This document shows, piece after piece, positions 1-9,789 of a DNA stretch of 64,000 nt. The first letter of the stretch is position 1. Every line of letters starts with the position of its first letter. A model generated the notes under the pieces. The model was not told where the DNA came from, did not search any database, and saw only the letters and a program-made list of their open reading frames with translations. Origin of the DNA: Serratia grimesii NBRC 13537 (GTDB lineage Bacteria; Pseudomonadota; Gammaproteobacteria; Enterobacterales; Enterobacteriaceae); NCBI RefSeq assembly GCF_001590905.1, contig NZ_BCTT01000006.1, forward strand, positions 434,001 through 498,000, written 5' to 3'. The position numbers were made by a program, and so were the translations under genes.

Positions 1-1629
1 CTGTTCGAATTTGATCTGCGGCGGCATTGCCAGTTCTTGTTTTGCAGTGACAACGTCCAACAACGCCGGGCCGGGGTGCGCCAGCATTTCCTGTAACGCG
101 GCGTCCAGATCCGACGCTTTTTCCACGCGAATGCCTTTCACGCCAGCGGCGTTGGCAATCGCTGCAAAATCTGGGTTGTGCAGATCGGTTCCATCGGTCA
201 AATAGCCACCAGCTTTCATTTCCATCGCCACAAAGCCCAGCACGCTGTTGTTGAATATCACAATCTTGACCGGCAGTTTCAACTGCGCCAATGAAAGGAA
301 ATCCCCCATCAACATGGTGAAACCACCGTCACCGCACATGGCGATCACCTGTTTGTTCGGTTCGGTGGCCTGTGCACCTATCGCCTGTGGCATAGCATTG
401 GCCATCGAACCGTGGTTGAACGACCCCAGTAAGCGGCGTTTGCCGTTCATCTTCAAATAGCGGGCTGCCCACACGGTGGGCGTGCCGACGTCACAGGTGA
501 AAATGGCGTCGTCGCTGGCATATTGGCTGAGTTGTTGTGCCAGATACTGTGGGTGAATGGGTTGATCGTCATTGGCGGTCGCCAGTCCGTCCAGATCTTT
601 ACGCGCGTTGCGGTAGTGTTCCAATGCCTTATCGAGAAATGCGTGGTCACTCTTAGGTTCCAACTGCGGCAGCAGTGCGGTAAGGGTCGTATTGATATCG
701 CCTACCAGCGCCATATTGACTGGGCAGTGTGAGCCGATACTACCGGGGTTGATGTCGATCTGAATGATATTGGCATTGGTTGGATAGAACGCGCGGTACG
801 GGAATTGGGTACCAAGCAACACCAAGGTATCGGCATTCATCATCGCGTGGTAGCCGGAAGAAAAACCGATCAAGCCGGTCATACCGACGCTATAAGGGTT
901 ATCCCACTCGATATGTTCTTTTCCACGCAGTGCGTGTACGACCGGTGCTTGCAGCAGTTCTGCCAGTTTGACCACTTCGTCATGCGAACCGGCGCACCCG
1001 CTGCCGCACATCAATGTAATGTTTTTCGCCTTATTCAAGGTTGTCGCGAGTTTGTTCAGTTCGCTCATTGGTGGCTGCACCAGTGGCAGCGCCGGGGTAT
1101 GCCATACCATGCTGGCATCTTCCGGGGCCATACGCAGCGCCACATCGCCTGGCAGTACGATCACTGAGACGCCGCGATTGAGGATCGCTTTGCGCATGGC
1201 GATTTCCAGTACCCGTGGTAGCTGTTCCGGGTTGGAAACGAGTTCACAGTAATGGCTGCATTCGCGGAACAGTTCTTGTGGGTGAGTTTCTTGAAAATAA
1301 CCACTGCCGATTTCGCTGGAGGGAATATGTGCGGCAATCGCCAATACGGGTACATGGTTACGGTGGCAATCGAACAGACCGTTAATCAGATGTAGGTTAC
1401 CGGGGCCGCAAGAGCCGGCGCAGACTGCCAGCTCACCGGTCAGTTGGGCTTCCGCACCGGCAGCGAAGGCGGCGACCTCCTCGTGGCGTGTGCCCAGCCA
1501 TTCGATGGTGCCCATGCGATGCAGGCTGTCGCTGAGACCGTTGAGAGAATCGCCGGTGACGCCCCAAATGCGTTTCACACCGGCCTGTTCCAGAGTTTTG
1601 GCGATCAGTGTGGCTACGGTTTGCTTCAT
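1..1629 (-). CDS. poxB: Pyruvate dehydrogenase (quinone), PoxB; 3' end beyond the window
   Basis: Peripheral-membrane flavoenzyme that oxidises pyruvate to acetate and CO2 and passes electrons to ubiquinone; ThDP- and FAD-dependent. Translation from the ATG at 1629 begins [20 protein letters not shown] and stays open to base 1, giving 543 residues against about 572 in E. coli. The missing part should hold the C-terminal lipid-binding segment. The ThDP-binding [12 protein letters not shown] stretch and the N-terminal catalytic Glu context ([15 protein letters not shown]) are both readable. It is transcribed away from hcr in the same direction, about 180 bases downstream of the hcr stop. In E. 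coli this gene is RpoS-dependent; I did not identify a promoter here. Confidence 0.96.
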   Translation of the reverse strand, partial: MKQTVATLIAKTLEQAGVKRIWGVTGDSLNGLSDSLHRMGTIEWLGTRHEEVAAFAAGAEAQLTGELAVCAGSCGPGNLHLINGLFDCHRNHVPVLAIAAHIPSSEIGSGYFQETHPQELFRECSHYCELVSNPEQLPRVLEIAMRKAILNRGVSVIVLPGDVALRMAPEDASMVWHTPALPLVQPPMSELNKLATTLNKAKNITLMCGSGCAGSHDEVVKLAELLQAPVVHALRGKEHIEWDNPYSVGMTGLIGFSSGYHAMMNADTLVLLGTQFPYRAFYPTNANIIQIDINPGSIGSHCPVNMALVGDINTTLTALLPQLEPKSDHAFLDKALEHYRNARKDLDGLATANDDQPIHPQYLAQQLSQYASDDAIFTCDVGTPTVWAARYLKMNGKRRLLGSFNHGSMANAMPQAIGAQATEPNKQVIAMCGDGGFTMLMGDFLSLAQLKLPVKIVIFNNSVLGFVAMEMKAGGYLTDGTDLHNPDFAAIANAAGVKGIRVEKASDLDAALQEMLAHPGPALLDVVTAKQELAMPPQIKFEQ

Positions 1630-1809
1630 AGTTCCCCCAAATATGATAGAAATACCCTGTTTTTTCAAATAATTGAAATCCATTGGGTACAGCTTTTTAG
1701 ATATTGAGCAGATGAGCCTGATAAAAGCTTGGAACCGGGAAAGTGTAGAAGGGGAAGGTAAAGCTTGCTTGCCGATAAATGCCCCATCCTGACCGACGGG
1801 GCGCAAATA

Positions 1810-2814
1810 TCAGGCGAGGGTGACGTCACCTTGCAGTTGGCAACTGCAGGCCAGCACATAACCTTGGGCGATTTCAGCCGCAGTCAGAGTCATGCTGCTG
1901 GTGGTGGTGTAATCGCCTTCGAGGATACGGGTTTTGCATGAACCACATACTCCCGCCCGGCAGGCGGCGTTGACTGGCAACGCATGGGTTTCCATTGCAG
2001 CCAGTAATGTACTGCCGACCGGTACGCGGAACTCACGCAGAGGGCGGGCGGTGCGTAAGGTTAATCCTTCGCTCTGTTCGCCATCGGTGGCTGCCGGGGT
2101 ATGGAACTGCTCTTTATGGAAACGCGCCGCCGGAACGCCGAGTTGCAGGCACAGTTGTTCTACCTGGGCCATATAAGGGGCAGGACCGCAGGTCATCACC
2201 GTACGATTGATGAGATCAGGTACGGTTTGGCGCAGCACTTCAGCATTGATGCGTCCGTTGAGATAACCGGGTTGAATATCCTGCTCAGCCATCAGCGTTA
2301 ACTGCAATTGAGGATGTTTGGCGCATAACGCATGCCATTGCTTGGCGAAAATGGTGTCGGCCGGAGTACGAACGTTAAAGATTACAGCGATATCACAGGT
2401 TGGGCGGTTTGCTACCAGCCAGCGGCACATAGAGATAATTGGCGTTACGCCGCAGCCGGCTGCCAACATCAGGTAACGATCGGACGGGTGTTGTTCACAG
2501 CTGAATTCACCCTGAGCATCAGACAGCCACAACGTATTGCCGGGTTTAACCTCGTGCGTTAACCAACGAGAGCCAATGCCATCCGGCAGACAGCGCACGC
2601 TGATGCTGAGGAAACGGCTTTGGCCTGGCGAAGAGGATAGTGTATAGGCGCGCAGTGTTTCTTCGCTGTTGCGAATGCTGACCAGTGCAAACTGACCGGG
2701 TTGATAAGGGTAAAAAACGTCGCAGATCAGGTTTAACGTCCAAACGTCGGCCGTTTCCTGTTGGATTGAATGTACCTGCATGCGGTTGGGGCAAAGCGGA
2801 CTAGGTTGGGTCAT
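1810..2814 (-). CDS. hcr: NADH oxidoreductase Hcr, electron donor to Hcp
   Basis: Passes electrons from NADH to the hybrid cluster protein encoded just upstream. The 334-residue product has an N-terminal FAD-binding ferredoxin-reductase fold (RAYTLSSSPG is the flavin motif), an NAD-binding half (AAGCGVTPIISM, MTCGPAPYM) and a C-terminal plant-type [2Fe-2S] domain with Cys285, Cys290, Cys293 and Cys323 (CRAGVCGSC...LACSC). I chose the ATG at 2814 (MTQPSPLCPNRMQVHSI) because it aligns with the E. coli start; an in-frame codon 12 bases upstream would add four residues. It follows hcp by about 130 bases on the same strand, so the two are probably one operon. Confidence 0.96.
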   Translation of the reverse strand: MTQPSPLCPNRMQVHSIQQETADVWTLNLICDVFYPYQPGQFALVSIRNSEETLRAYTLSSSPGQSRFLSISVRCLPDGIGSRWLTHEVKPGNTLWLSDAQGEFSCEQHPSDRYLMLAAGCGVTPIISMCRWLVANRPTCDIAVIFNVRTPADTIFAKQWHALCAKHPQLQLTLMAEQDIQPGYLNGRINAEVLRQTVPDLINRTVMTCGPAPYMAQVEQLCLQLGVPAARFHKEQFHTPAATDGEQSEGLTLRTARPLREFRVPVGSTLLAAMETHALPVNAACRAGVCGSCKTRILEGDYTTTSSMTLTAAEIAQGYVLACSCQLQGDVTLA

Positions 2815-2832
2815 CGGGCACCTCAAAGCAAA

Positions 2833-2853
2833 GGGGCCGGCATCTACGGCCCC
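2833..2853 (-). other. Intercistronic hairpin between hcp and hcr
   Basis: Perfect inverted repeat, GGGGCCG at 2833-2839 and CGGCCCC at 2847-2853, with a 7-base loop. In the hcp-hcr transcript the uridine tract lies before the stem rather than after it (the 3' side reads TTTGCTTT), so it looks more like a partial terminator or an mRNA-stabilising element than a full stop. Confidence 0.45.
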
Positions 2854-2943
2854 AAAAAAAACGTTATGTCCGTTATGCGCCGTGTTGCAGCTGTGTGGGC
2901 TACCTTTGTTCCCCGAGCTGCCACTCGACGCATTTAGGCGATA

Positions 2944-4593
2944 TCAACCGAGAAGGGCGTTCAGATCCTGCTCAACCGTGGTAATCGGGCGCATGCCAAA
3001 TTTATCGTTCAGGACAGCCATCAGGTTGTCGGTCAAGAAGCCTGGCGCGGTGGGGCCGGTGACAATGTTTTTTACCCCCAGTGACAGTAGCGTCAGCAGA
3101 ATAACGATCGCCTTTTGCTCAAACCATGACAGTACCAGGCTCAGTGGCAGTTCGTTGACCGAGCAGCCAAGGGTATCGGCCAGTTTGACTGCCAACATAA
3201 TGGCAGAATAGGCATCGTTACATTGACCGACATCCAGCAGGCGCGGTAGCCCTTCCAGGGTGCCGAAATCCAGCTTGTTGAAGCGGTATTTACCGCAGGC
3301 TAGCGTCATGATCAGGCAGTCTTGCGGAACGCTGCGAGCGAAGTCAGTGAAGTAGCTACGTTCGTCACGGCTACCGTCACAACCGCCGACCAAAAATACG
3401 TGGCGCAGTTTCTTTTGTGCGACTAAATCAATCACTGTATCAGCCGCGTTGAGCAGCGTCTGGCGGCCAAAACCGACGGTGATCATATGTTCGATTTCGG
3501 TATACGGAAAACCGTTCATTCCCTGTGCCTGCGTGATCACTTGGGTAAAATCGTCCCCTTCCAAATGGTTCACACCCGGCCAACCGACAATGCTACGCGT
3601 CCAAATACGATCGCCGTAGTTACCAACGTTTGGATCGATAATACAGTTAGAGGTCATCACTATCGGCCCCGGGAATTTGGCGAACTCAATCTGCTGGTTC
3701 TGCCAACCACTGCCGTAATTGCCCACCAGATGTTTGAATTTTTTCAGTTCCGGGTAACCGTGTGCCGGCAACATTTCGCCGTGGGTGTAGATGTTCACGC
3801 CCTGGCCCTCGGTTTGTTCCAGCAGCATGCGCAGATCTTTCAGATCATGGCCGGAGATCAGAATAGCTTTACCGGCCACTGGACGCACATTCACCGCGCT
3901 AGGCAGTGGGTCACCGTAGGCTTGAGTTTCGCCGTGATCGAGGATCGCCATTACATTGAAGTTCATTTTGCCAATGCCCATGGCGTTATTTAGCAGGGTA
4001 TCGACGTCGCGTGGCTGGGTGCCGAGCCAGGCCATAAAAGCATGGTAATTGGCATAAATCTGGATGTCGGACTGGCCCAGTACATGGGCGTGTTCCATAT
4101 AGGCTGCGGCACCTTTCAGGCCATACAGACACAGCATGCGAAGACCGTGCACGTCGTCGCCGACCTCGGCCTTGTCGGTATTCAAGGCAAACTGAGCGGC
4201 TTGTTGCAACAATGTCGCTATGTCGTCACCGGCCAATTGCAGCGTAGCCAACGGATGGTCGACGCGGACGTCAGCATCCAGTAACCGGCAGCGAGCGGCC
4301 AGCGATTCACGCAGGGCGATGGTTTCGCGTGTATAACCGATGATGCGATCTGAATCGAAGTTGACGTTGGTCAGAGTAGAGAAGAAGGCGCGTGGGGCAA
4401 AACTGTCGATATCGTGATCGACGATGCCGAGTGCTCTGGCCTGCAACGCCCAGGCGGATAGGCCTTGTAACGCAGCGACCAGTAGATCTTGCAGATCGGA
4501 GGTTTCTGCCGTTTTGCCACACATACCTTGGGCATAAGAGCAGCCGTTACCAGCAGGGGTACGGATGGTTTGTTCACATTGCACACAGAACAT
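2944..4593 (-). CDS. hcp: Hydroxylamine reductase / NO reductase (hybrid cluster protein)
   Basis: Hybrid-cluster protein. In enterobacteria it works with Hcr as a high-affinity NO reductase and protein S-nitrosylase during anaerobic nitrosative stress; hydroxylamine reduction is its in vitro activity. The 549-residue protein starts MFCVQCEQT, with the N-terminal iron-sulfur ligands Cys3, Cys6, Cys18 and Cys25 of the enterobacterial class. Hybrid-cluster ligand regions are recognisable ([46 protein letters not shown]). Start: the ATG at 4593 has an AAGGA element a few bases upstream and matches E. coli; a longer in-frame extension to 4641 would run through the operator. A strong NsrR-type palindrome lies 17-39 bases upstream, which argues for NO-responsive control. 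Confidence 0.97.
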   Translation of the reverse strand: MFCVQCEQTIRTPAGNGCSYAQGMCGKTAETSDLQDLLVAALQGLSAWALQARALGIVDHDIDSFAPRAFFSTLTNVNFDSDRIIGYTRETIALRESLAARCRLLDADVRVDHPLATLQLAGDDIATLLQQAAQFALNTDKAEVGDDVHGLRMLCLYGLKGAAAYMEHAHVLGQSDIQIYANYHAFMAWLGTQPRDVDTLLNNAMGIGKMNFNVMAILDHGETQAYGDPLPSAVNVRPVAGKAILISGHDLKDLRMLLEQTEGQGVNIYTHGEMLPAHGYPELKKFKHLVGNYGSGWQNQQIEFAKFPGPIVMTSNCIIDPNVGNYGDRIWTRSIVGWPGVNHLEGDDFTQVITQAQGMNGFPYTEIEHMITVGFGRQTLLNAADTVIDLVAQKKLRHVFLVGGCDGSRDERSYFTDFARSVPQDCLIMTLACGKYRFNKLDFGTLEGLPRLLDVGQCNDAYSAIMLAVKLADTLGCSVNELPLSLVLSWFEQKAIVILLTLLSLGVKNIVTGPTAPGFLTDNLMAVLNDKFGMRPITTVEQDLNALLG

Positions 4594-4609
4594 AATCGCT
4601 TCCTTTTTA

Positions 4610-4632
4610 AAGTTGCATTTATAATGCTTGTT
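4610..4632 (-). promoter_or_regulatory. NsrR-type operator upstream of hcp
   Basis: Two 11-base half sites around one central base: AAGTTGCATTT at 4610-4620 and TAATGCTTGTT at 4622-4632. Against the NsrR consensus AAGATGCATTT-N-AAATGCATCTT I count 10/11 and 8/11 matches. A TATAAA-like -10 element overlaps the site on the minus strand, the expected arrangement for repression. NsrR control of hcp-hcr is established in E. coli and Salmonella; its use here is inferred from the site. A weak FNR-like sequence, TTGATTTAGCGCAA, lies further upstream at 4694-4707. Confidence 0.75.
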
Positions 4633-4739
4633 TAAAAGCATAGATCGGCAACCGAGGCTTAAAAAGGCTTTTGTGATGCAACCAAGAGCAAGTTTGATTT
4701 AGCGCAATTTTGCTGTGAGGATGGGAATTATTCCGGTTT

Positions 4740-4758
4740 CCGGGGGCAATGCCCCCGG
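4740..4758 (-). terminator. Possible terminator after lysO
   Basis: Perfect GC-rich stem CCGGGGGC / GCCCCCGG with a 3-base loop, 8 bases past the lysO stop. No uridine tract follows on the minus strand, so it is a weak intrinsic terminator at best, possibly Rho-assisted or a barrier against readthrough into hcp regulatory DNA. Confidence 0.45.
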
Positions 4759-4765
4759 AGAGAGA

Positions 4766-5662
4766 TCAAGAGAACAGGGCGATAAGTATCGGTGCCAGTA
4801 GGCTTAACAGAAAGCCATGCACGATGGCCGGTGGCACTATCTCCATACCCCCGCTGCGTTGCAGCACCGGCAGGGTAAAGTCCATGGAGGTGGCGCCACA
4901 CAGACCCAGCGCTGAGGAGCGGCTACGACGTACCAGTGTTGGGATCAGCACTATTGCTATCAGTTCACGCGCCAGATCGTTAAAGAAGGCCGCGCTCCCC
5001 AGTACCGGGCCGTAAGCGTCGGTGATTAAAATGCCGGAAAGCGAATACCAACCAAAACCGGACGCCATTGCCAGCCCGGCCTTAATCGGCAACCCGAGCA
5101 GTTGTGCTGCCAGCGCACCCCCGGCCAGCGAACTGACCACTACCACCACGGCTACCATCATGCCGCGTCGGTTAAGCACGATTTGGCGTAATGTCATACC
5201 GCTGTTGCGCAGTTGAATACCCACCAACAGCAGCAAGAAAATCAATGCATATTCGCTACCTTTGTTGGCAAATTGCAGCCATTGCCACTGTGTGAGGCCA
5301 AGCAGGAAGCCACCGAGCACGACGCCGCATAACTTGAGTGATTCCAGTGCCATATGCAGGCGTGAAGGCAATTTTTCCTGTTTATGGTTGTTGTGCCACG
5401 GCATTTTGCGTTCCAGCAACATCAGCATCAGCAAACTGGCGGCAAGAATGCACAGGAAAAACACGGAGGCATACTGGAATATCAGCACCAAATTACTGCT
5501 CAGATCCTCCAGGAACGCCAGGCTGATGCCCATGAAAAACAGGATCACGTACACCATCCAACTCAGCAGACGGTTGATGGTTTGCAGTAACGTTCGACTG
5601 CGCAACGGAACGAGGTAACCGGCAATCAGCGGTAACAGAATAATCAGCAGTCCTGAATACAT
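4766..5662 (-). CDS. lysO: L-lysine exporter LysO (YbjE family)
   Basis: Inner-membrane exporter for lysine and the toxic analogue thialysine in E. coli. The 298-residue protein starts MYSGLLIILLPLIAGYLVPL and is mostly hydrophobic, with about eight membrane segments. The conserved family stretches ESLKLCGVV, LLLVGIQLRNSGMTLRQIVLNRRGM, GFGWYSLSGILITDAYGPV and LGLCGATSMDFTLPVLQ are all present, the last two holding the acidic residues important for transport. It is divergent from ybjD with 190 bases between the starts. E. coli has aqpZ at this junction; no aquaporin gene is present here. Confidence 0.95.
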   Translation of the reverse strand: MYSGLLIILLPLIAGYLVPLRSRTLLQTINRLLSWMVYVILFFMGISLAFLEDLSSNLVLIFQYASVFFLCILAASLLMLMLLERKMPWHNNHKQEKLPSRLHMALESLKLCGVVLGGFLLGLTQWQWLQFANKGSEYALIFLLLLVGIQLRNSGMTLRQIVLNRRGMMVAVVVVVSSLAGGALAAQLLGLPIKAGLAMASGFGWYSLSGILITDAYGPVLGSAAFFNDLARELIAIVLIPTLVRRSRSSALGLCGATSMDFTLPVLQRSGGMEIVPPAIVHGFLLSLLAPILIALFS

Positions 5663-5852
5663 GGTGAAGCTTGCGTCCTTTGTTCGGAGGGGCGCCTGGA
5701 TGAACGGCGAGGCCCCACACGCTAACCAAAACAGCGGCTAGAGTAAAGCGGCAGATTTGACGTTGTCCGCTTGACCTGCAAGGGGTTTTTTGACCATGCT
5801 CTGAGGAGGTCACCCCATTAAGGACGGTGGCAGTGCGCACGGGAGGCGACAG

Positions 5853-7517
5853 ATGTTCTTAGAGCGTATCGAGATTGTAGGTTTCCGCGGCATTAACCGG
5901 CTGTCATTGATGCTGGACGACAACACGCTGCTGCTCGGCGAAAATGCCTGGGGCAAATCCAGTCTGCTGGACGCACTGACGCTGCTGTTGGCACCAGAGC
6001 CAAAGCTGTACCGTTTTGAAGCGCATGATTTTCACTTTCCACCTGGTGAAGAGGACGCCAAAGATCGGCATTTACAGGTGGTATTTACCTTCTGTGAAAA
6101 AGACATCGGCCATGCGCATTTGCCCCGTTACCGCCATCTGTCACCACTCTGGGTCAAGGGTGACGATAACCTGAACCGCATTTATTACCGTTGTGAAGGT
6201 GAACTGGCCGACGACGGTACGGTGTGTACCTGGCGCGGTTTTCTGGACGCCGACGGTAACGCGATGCCGTTACATCATATTGAACAGCTGGCACACGCTA
6301 TTATTCGTATCCATCCAGTGTTACGTCTGCGCGATGCGCGGTTTATCCGTCGCCTACGGCCCAGCACGTTGAATGACGAGCATCCGGCCGACAACCAGGC
6401 ACTGGCTCAGCAGTTGGATCAACTGACGCGTGAGCTGGTGCGTAACCCACAAAAATTAACTAATTCCGAACTTCGCCAGGGGCTGGCGGCAATGCAGCAA
6501 TTGCTGGAACACTACTTTGCCGAGCAGGGCTCGCAGGTGACGCGCCCGCGCAGGAAGCGGCTGGGTCAAGATCAGGATCAACAGGCATGGCGCTCGTTGG
6601 ACAGCATCAACCGCATGGTGGCTGAACCAAATAGTCGCAGTATGCGACTGATTCTGCTGGGGATGTTTTCTACGTTATTGCAGGCCAAAGGCAGCATCAA
6701 GTTGGATCCTCATGCGAGACCGCTGTTGCTGGTAGAGGATCCGGAAACCCGCTTGCATCCGATCATGTTGTCGGTGGCCTGGGGGTTGCTCAACCAACTG
6801 CCGTTACAACGCATCACCACCACCAACTCCAGCGAACTGGTGTCGCTGGTACCGGTAGAGCACGTTTGTCGGTTGGTACGTGAATCAGGCCGGGTTGCCA
6901 CTTACCGGCTTGGGCCGCGTGGGCTAAGCCCGGAGGACGGGCGGCGTATTTCTTTTCATATTCGTTTTAACCGACCCTCATCACTGTTTGCCCGTTGTTG
7001 GTTGCTGGTGGAAGGGGAAACAGAAGTCTGGTTGCTGAACGAACTGGCTCGCCAGTGTGGTTATCACTTTGAGGCGGAAGGCGTGCGGGTGATTGAGTTT
7101 GCCCAGTGCGGCTTGAAGCCACTGTTGAGGTTTGCCCGACGTATGGGTATTGAGTGGCATGCGTTGGTGGACGGCGATGAAGCGGGGCGAAAATACGCCG
7201 CCACCGTACGCGGCATGCTGGATAACCATGAAGACAACGAGCGTGATCGGCTAACCGCGTTACCGGCGCCGGACATGGAACATTTCATGTTCCGGGAAGG
7301 TTTCAGCGCAGTTTATTATCGGGTGGCGTCAGTGCCGAGTAATGCCCAAATGCCAATGCGTAAAGTGATTCTGAAGGCGGTACATCATTCATCAAAACCT
7401 GATCTGGCGATCGAGGTGGCGATGCAAGCCGGTGAGCGTGGCACCGACTCGGTGCCGCCACTGCTCAAGAAAATGTTCTCACGCGTGATTTGGCTGGCGC
7501 GCGGCCGGGCCGACTAG
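5853..7517 (+). CDS. ybjD: OLD-family ATPase/TOPRIM nuclease YbjD
   Basis: Predicted ATP-dependent endonuclease of the OLD (overcoming lysogenization defect) family; its cellular role is unsettled. The 554-residue protein has an N-terminal SMC/RecF-like ATPase half with Walker A GENAWGKSS near residues 30-38 and the Walker B-like LLLVEDPETRLHP near 290. The C-terminal TOPRIM half shows the acidic motifs LLVEGETEVWLLNEL and LVDGDEAG. The ATG at 5853 follows a GGGAGG ribosome-binding site. Its TAG stop overlaps the stop of convergent ybjX (reciprocal CTAG), so the two transcripts must run into each other. Confidence 0.93.
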   Translation: MFLERIEIVGFRGINRLSLMLDDNTLLLGENAWGKSSLLDALTLLLAPEPKLYRFEAHDFHFPPGEEDAKDRHLQVVFTFCEKDIGHAHLPRYRHLSPLWVKGDDNLNRIYYRCEGELADDGTVCTWRGFLDADGNAMPLHHIEQLAHAIIRIHPVLRLRDARFIRRLRPSTLNDEHPADNQALAQQLDQLTRELVRNPQKLTNSELRQGLAAMQQLLEHYFAEQGSQVTRPRRKRLGQDQDQQAWRSLDSINRMVAEPNSRSMRLILLGMFSTLLQAKGSIKLDPHARPLLLVEDPETRLHPIMLSVAWGLLNQLPLQRITTTNSSELVSLVPVEHVCRLVRESGRVATYRLGPRGLSPEDGRRISFHIRFNRPSSLFARCWLLVEGETEVWLLNELARQCGYHFEAEGVRVIEFAQCGLKPLLRFARRMGIEWHALVDGDEAGRKYAATVRGMLDNHEDNERDRLTALPAPDMEHFMFREGFSAVYYRVASVPSNAQMPMRKVILKAVHHSSKPDLAIEVAMQAGERGTDSVPPLLKKMFSRVIWLARGRAD

Positions 7518-8482
7518 GCCCCGGCAAAGCGGGATTGGGTACTGAAATGTGTAGCCATTCCTTGTTCCAGTTCGTCCAACAGTTGATAGCGCCGACGGTA
7601 TTCGGCGCGTTTTTTACTGGCCACGTCATCGATCGGTTTACGGGCCACGTGTTCCGGCAACAGGAAATAGCCGCTTTCCAGCATCTTGCCGCCCATTGAT
7701 GTCCAGAATTGGTCATAATCGGCATGAAGCTTGTCTTTCTTTTTACTGCGATAGCGCCAGTTTTGGTAGATATGTGTGGCATTGCCGACTGCCACAATTT
7801 GCTGAATGCCCAAGTGGCGTGCCAGAGTACAAAGCCCTTCCAGTACCAGCCGTTTCGGGAACAACCCGTGACACTCTTTGGTGGTCGACTGGATTTCAGC
7901 GTGCGGCACCTGATGATTGGCTCCCTGCAACCCACCGATAAAGAGCGTAGGCTGTTGCTGATAGTGCATCAGTGCAAACGTGATTTCTGCCAACATAATG
8001 CCACTGGCGTTACGCAGCAACAGGGTTGCTTCCCCTTCTTTATTCAGATTATCTATGGCCGCCAATTCCAGTGAAACGGTTGTACCGCTCTTGCCGCTAG
8101 CACTGGCGAGTACAAAAGGTTTGTTCAGATGACCGAGCAACATCTTCATGGGCATGCGTTGCAGGCTGAGATCGTAGTGATCGCGCAGGGCGAACAAGCA
8201 TTCGATTTTGCTCATGTTCGCCGCCAGATACGGGCGGTGTAACTTGCACGGTAGATTGGGTTGCGCGTTCAGGATCTCATCCAACAGGGGATTTGATGCC
8301 AGCGTGCTGAGCAAACCGCTGGTGGTGCGCCAGCAAAATAATGAACGGGCGATAAACTTCAGGCGGAATGATGTTTTTTTCCACGCTTTGCTCGGTGCCT
8401 TGTCGCCATTGGCCAGCGCCGTCATCAATTGCAAGCCATTAAGCGGGCGTGCAGATACGAGTGGATAGCTGAGCTGAGACAT
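7514..8482 (-). CDS. ybjX: DUF535 / VirK-family protein YbjX
   Basis: Member of the DUF535 family that includes Shigella VirK and Salmonella YbjX, linked to outer-membrane properties and antimicrobial-peptide resistance in those species; the biochemical function is unknown. The 322-residue product is basic at the N-terminus and carries the family core (LQRMPMKMLLGHLNKPF, LEGLCTLARHLGIQQIVAVGN, DYDQFWTSMGG). There is no obvious signal peptide. An AAGGA element precedes the ATG. In Salmonella the gene is PhoP-regulated; I looked for a PhoP box upstream and found no convincing pair of GTTTA half sites. Confidence 0.88.
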   Translation of the reverse strand: MSQLSYPLVSARPLNGLQLMTALANGDKAPSKAWKKTSFRLKFIARSLFCWRTTSGLLSTLASNPLLDEILNAQPNLPCKLHRPYLAANMSKIECLFALRDHYDLSLQRMPMKMLLGHLNKPFVLASASGKSGTTVSLELAAIDNLNKEGEATLLLRNASGIMLAEITFALMHYQQQPTLFIGGLQGANHQVPHAEIQSTTKECHGLFPKRLVLEGLCTLARHLGIQQIVAVGNATHIYQNWRYRSKKKDKLHADYDQFWTSMGGKMLESGYFLLPEHVARKPIDDVASKKRAEYRRRYQLLDELEQGMATHFSTQSRFAGA

Positions 8483-8673
8483 GATGAAATCCTTGGCTGT
8501 ATTGAATAACGCTATTTCACCAAGCCTTCACTAAACGGGAGTTCAATGTTGAATGTAACAAAGGGTGTCTCCACATTGTGTTGAGCTAAGGTTTAGTTAT
8601 TCATTACTGTGCGTGATAATTTAGCCTCGCTGCCGCTATTGGCAGTATGAATTGCAACAGGCAGGAACCTATT

Positions 8674-9789
8674 TTGACGTGGTTTAAAGGATATAAGCGA
8701 CGCTGGGTCATGGTGCTGATTGTGGTGGTAGCGCTCGCCGCAATGGTGGCCTGGCACTTTGGTCATCCGGCGCCAACGCAGTTTAAAACAGTGAAGGTCG
8801 TCAAGGGCGATCTGCAACAGAACGTGCTTGCGACTGGGCAGCTTGATGCAGTGCGCAAGGTTGACGTGGGTGCGCAGGTTAGCGGGCAGTTAGAAAGCTT
8901 GTTTGTTGAGATTGGCGACCGGGTGAAAAAGGGCCAGTTGCTGGGCGTGATTGATCCACAACAAGCGAAGAACAGCATCCGCGAGGGTGAGGCAACGCTG
9001 CGAGAATTGCATGCCCAGTTACAGCAGGCACAGGCAGAGCAACAGTTGGCCGCGGTAACGCTGCAACGCAACCAGGCGTTGGCGAAGTTGCAAGCAGTAT
9101 CGCGCCAGGACTTGGATCAAGCCGCCACGCAGTTAGCGGTGAAGAAAGCGCAGGTGGGCACTATCCATGCGCAAATCGCCAAGAATCAGGCTAGCCTGGA
9201 CACGGCAAAGATTAATCTGGCATTTACCCGCATTGAAGCACCGATGGACGGTGATGTGGTACAGATCACCACGCTGCAGGGCCAGACGGTGATTGCTGCT
9301 CAGCAGGCACCGAACATTCTGACCTTGGCAGATCTCAGCACCATGCTGGTAAAGGCTCAGGTCTCGGAGGCAGACATTATCAGCCTCAAACCGGGCCAAA
9401 AAGCGTGGTTTACTGTACTGGGCGATCCTAACCGACGCTTTGACGGCGTGCTGAAAGACATTCAACCTACTCCCGAGAAGGTCAATAACGCTATCTTCTA
9501 TTATGCGCGTTTTGAAGTGCCGAATCCGGAAGGGTTATTGCGGCTGCAAATGACCGCACAGGTGCATATTCAGCTGGCAGGTGTTAACCAGGCGCTGGTG
9601 ATCCCGTTGGCAGCCTTGGGCGATCAAATTGCCGATAACCGCTACCATGTTTCGATCGTGAAGCAAGGTAAGGAAGAAAAGCGCGAGGTTACTATTGGCC
9701 TGCGTAATAACATTGACGTACAAATTCTCAGTGGGCTGAATATCGGCGATGAGGTGATTGTCAGCCGTGGCGGCGTGGAGGCCATCTGA
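8674..9789 (+). CDS. macA: Macrolide efflux periplasmic adaptor MacA
   Basis: Membrane-fusion protein joining the MacB ABC transporter to TolC, for export of macrolides and enterotoxin or other substrates. One N-terminal membrane anchor ([17 protein letters not shown]) is followed by the biotinyl-lipoyl/HlyD core ([15 protein letters not shown]), an alpha-helical hairpin rich in Gln and Ala, and a beta-barrel ([17 protein letters not shown]). I prefer the TTG at 8674: an AGGA lies 7 bases upstream and the 371-residue product matches E. coli MacA in length. An in-frame ATG at 8647 would add nine residues but has no visible ribosome-binding site. The stop overlaps the macB start as TGATG. Confidence 0.93.
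   Translation: MTWFKGYKRRWVMVLIVVVALAAMVAWHFGHPAPTQFKTVKVVKGDLQQNVLATGQLDAVRKVDVGAQVSGQLESLFVEIGDRVKKGQLLGVIDPQQAKNSIREGEATLRELHAQLQQAQAEQQLAAVTLQRNQALAKLQAVSRQDLDQAATQLAVKKAQVGTIHAQIAKNQASLDTAKINLAFTRIEAPMDGDVVQITTLQGQTVIAAQQAPNILTLADLSTMLVKAQVSEADIISLKPGQKAWFTVLGDPNRRFDGVLKDIQPTPEKVNNAIFYYARFEVPNPEGLLRLQMTAQVHIQLAGVNQALVIPLAALGDQIADNRYHVSIVKQGKEEKREVTIGLRNNIDVQILSGLNIGDEVIVSRGGVEAI

Noticed and set aside
1783-1804. GCCCC / GGGGC hairpin downstream of hcr
   Set aside because: The stem is only five pairs with a 12-base loop and no T tract on the minus strand; not strong enough to call a terminator.
5663-5852. Possible aqpZ remnant between lysO and ybjD
   Set aside because: Only 190 bases remain and no aquaporin NPA motif or fragment can be read in any frame.
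8483-8646. PhoP box upstream of ybjX
   Set aside because: Only single GTTTA-like half sites are present (for example GGTTTAGTTAT); the second half site at 11-base spacing does not match.
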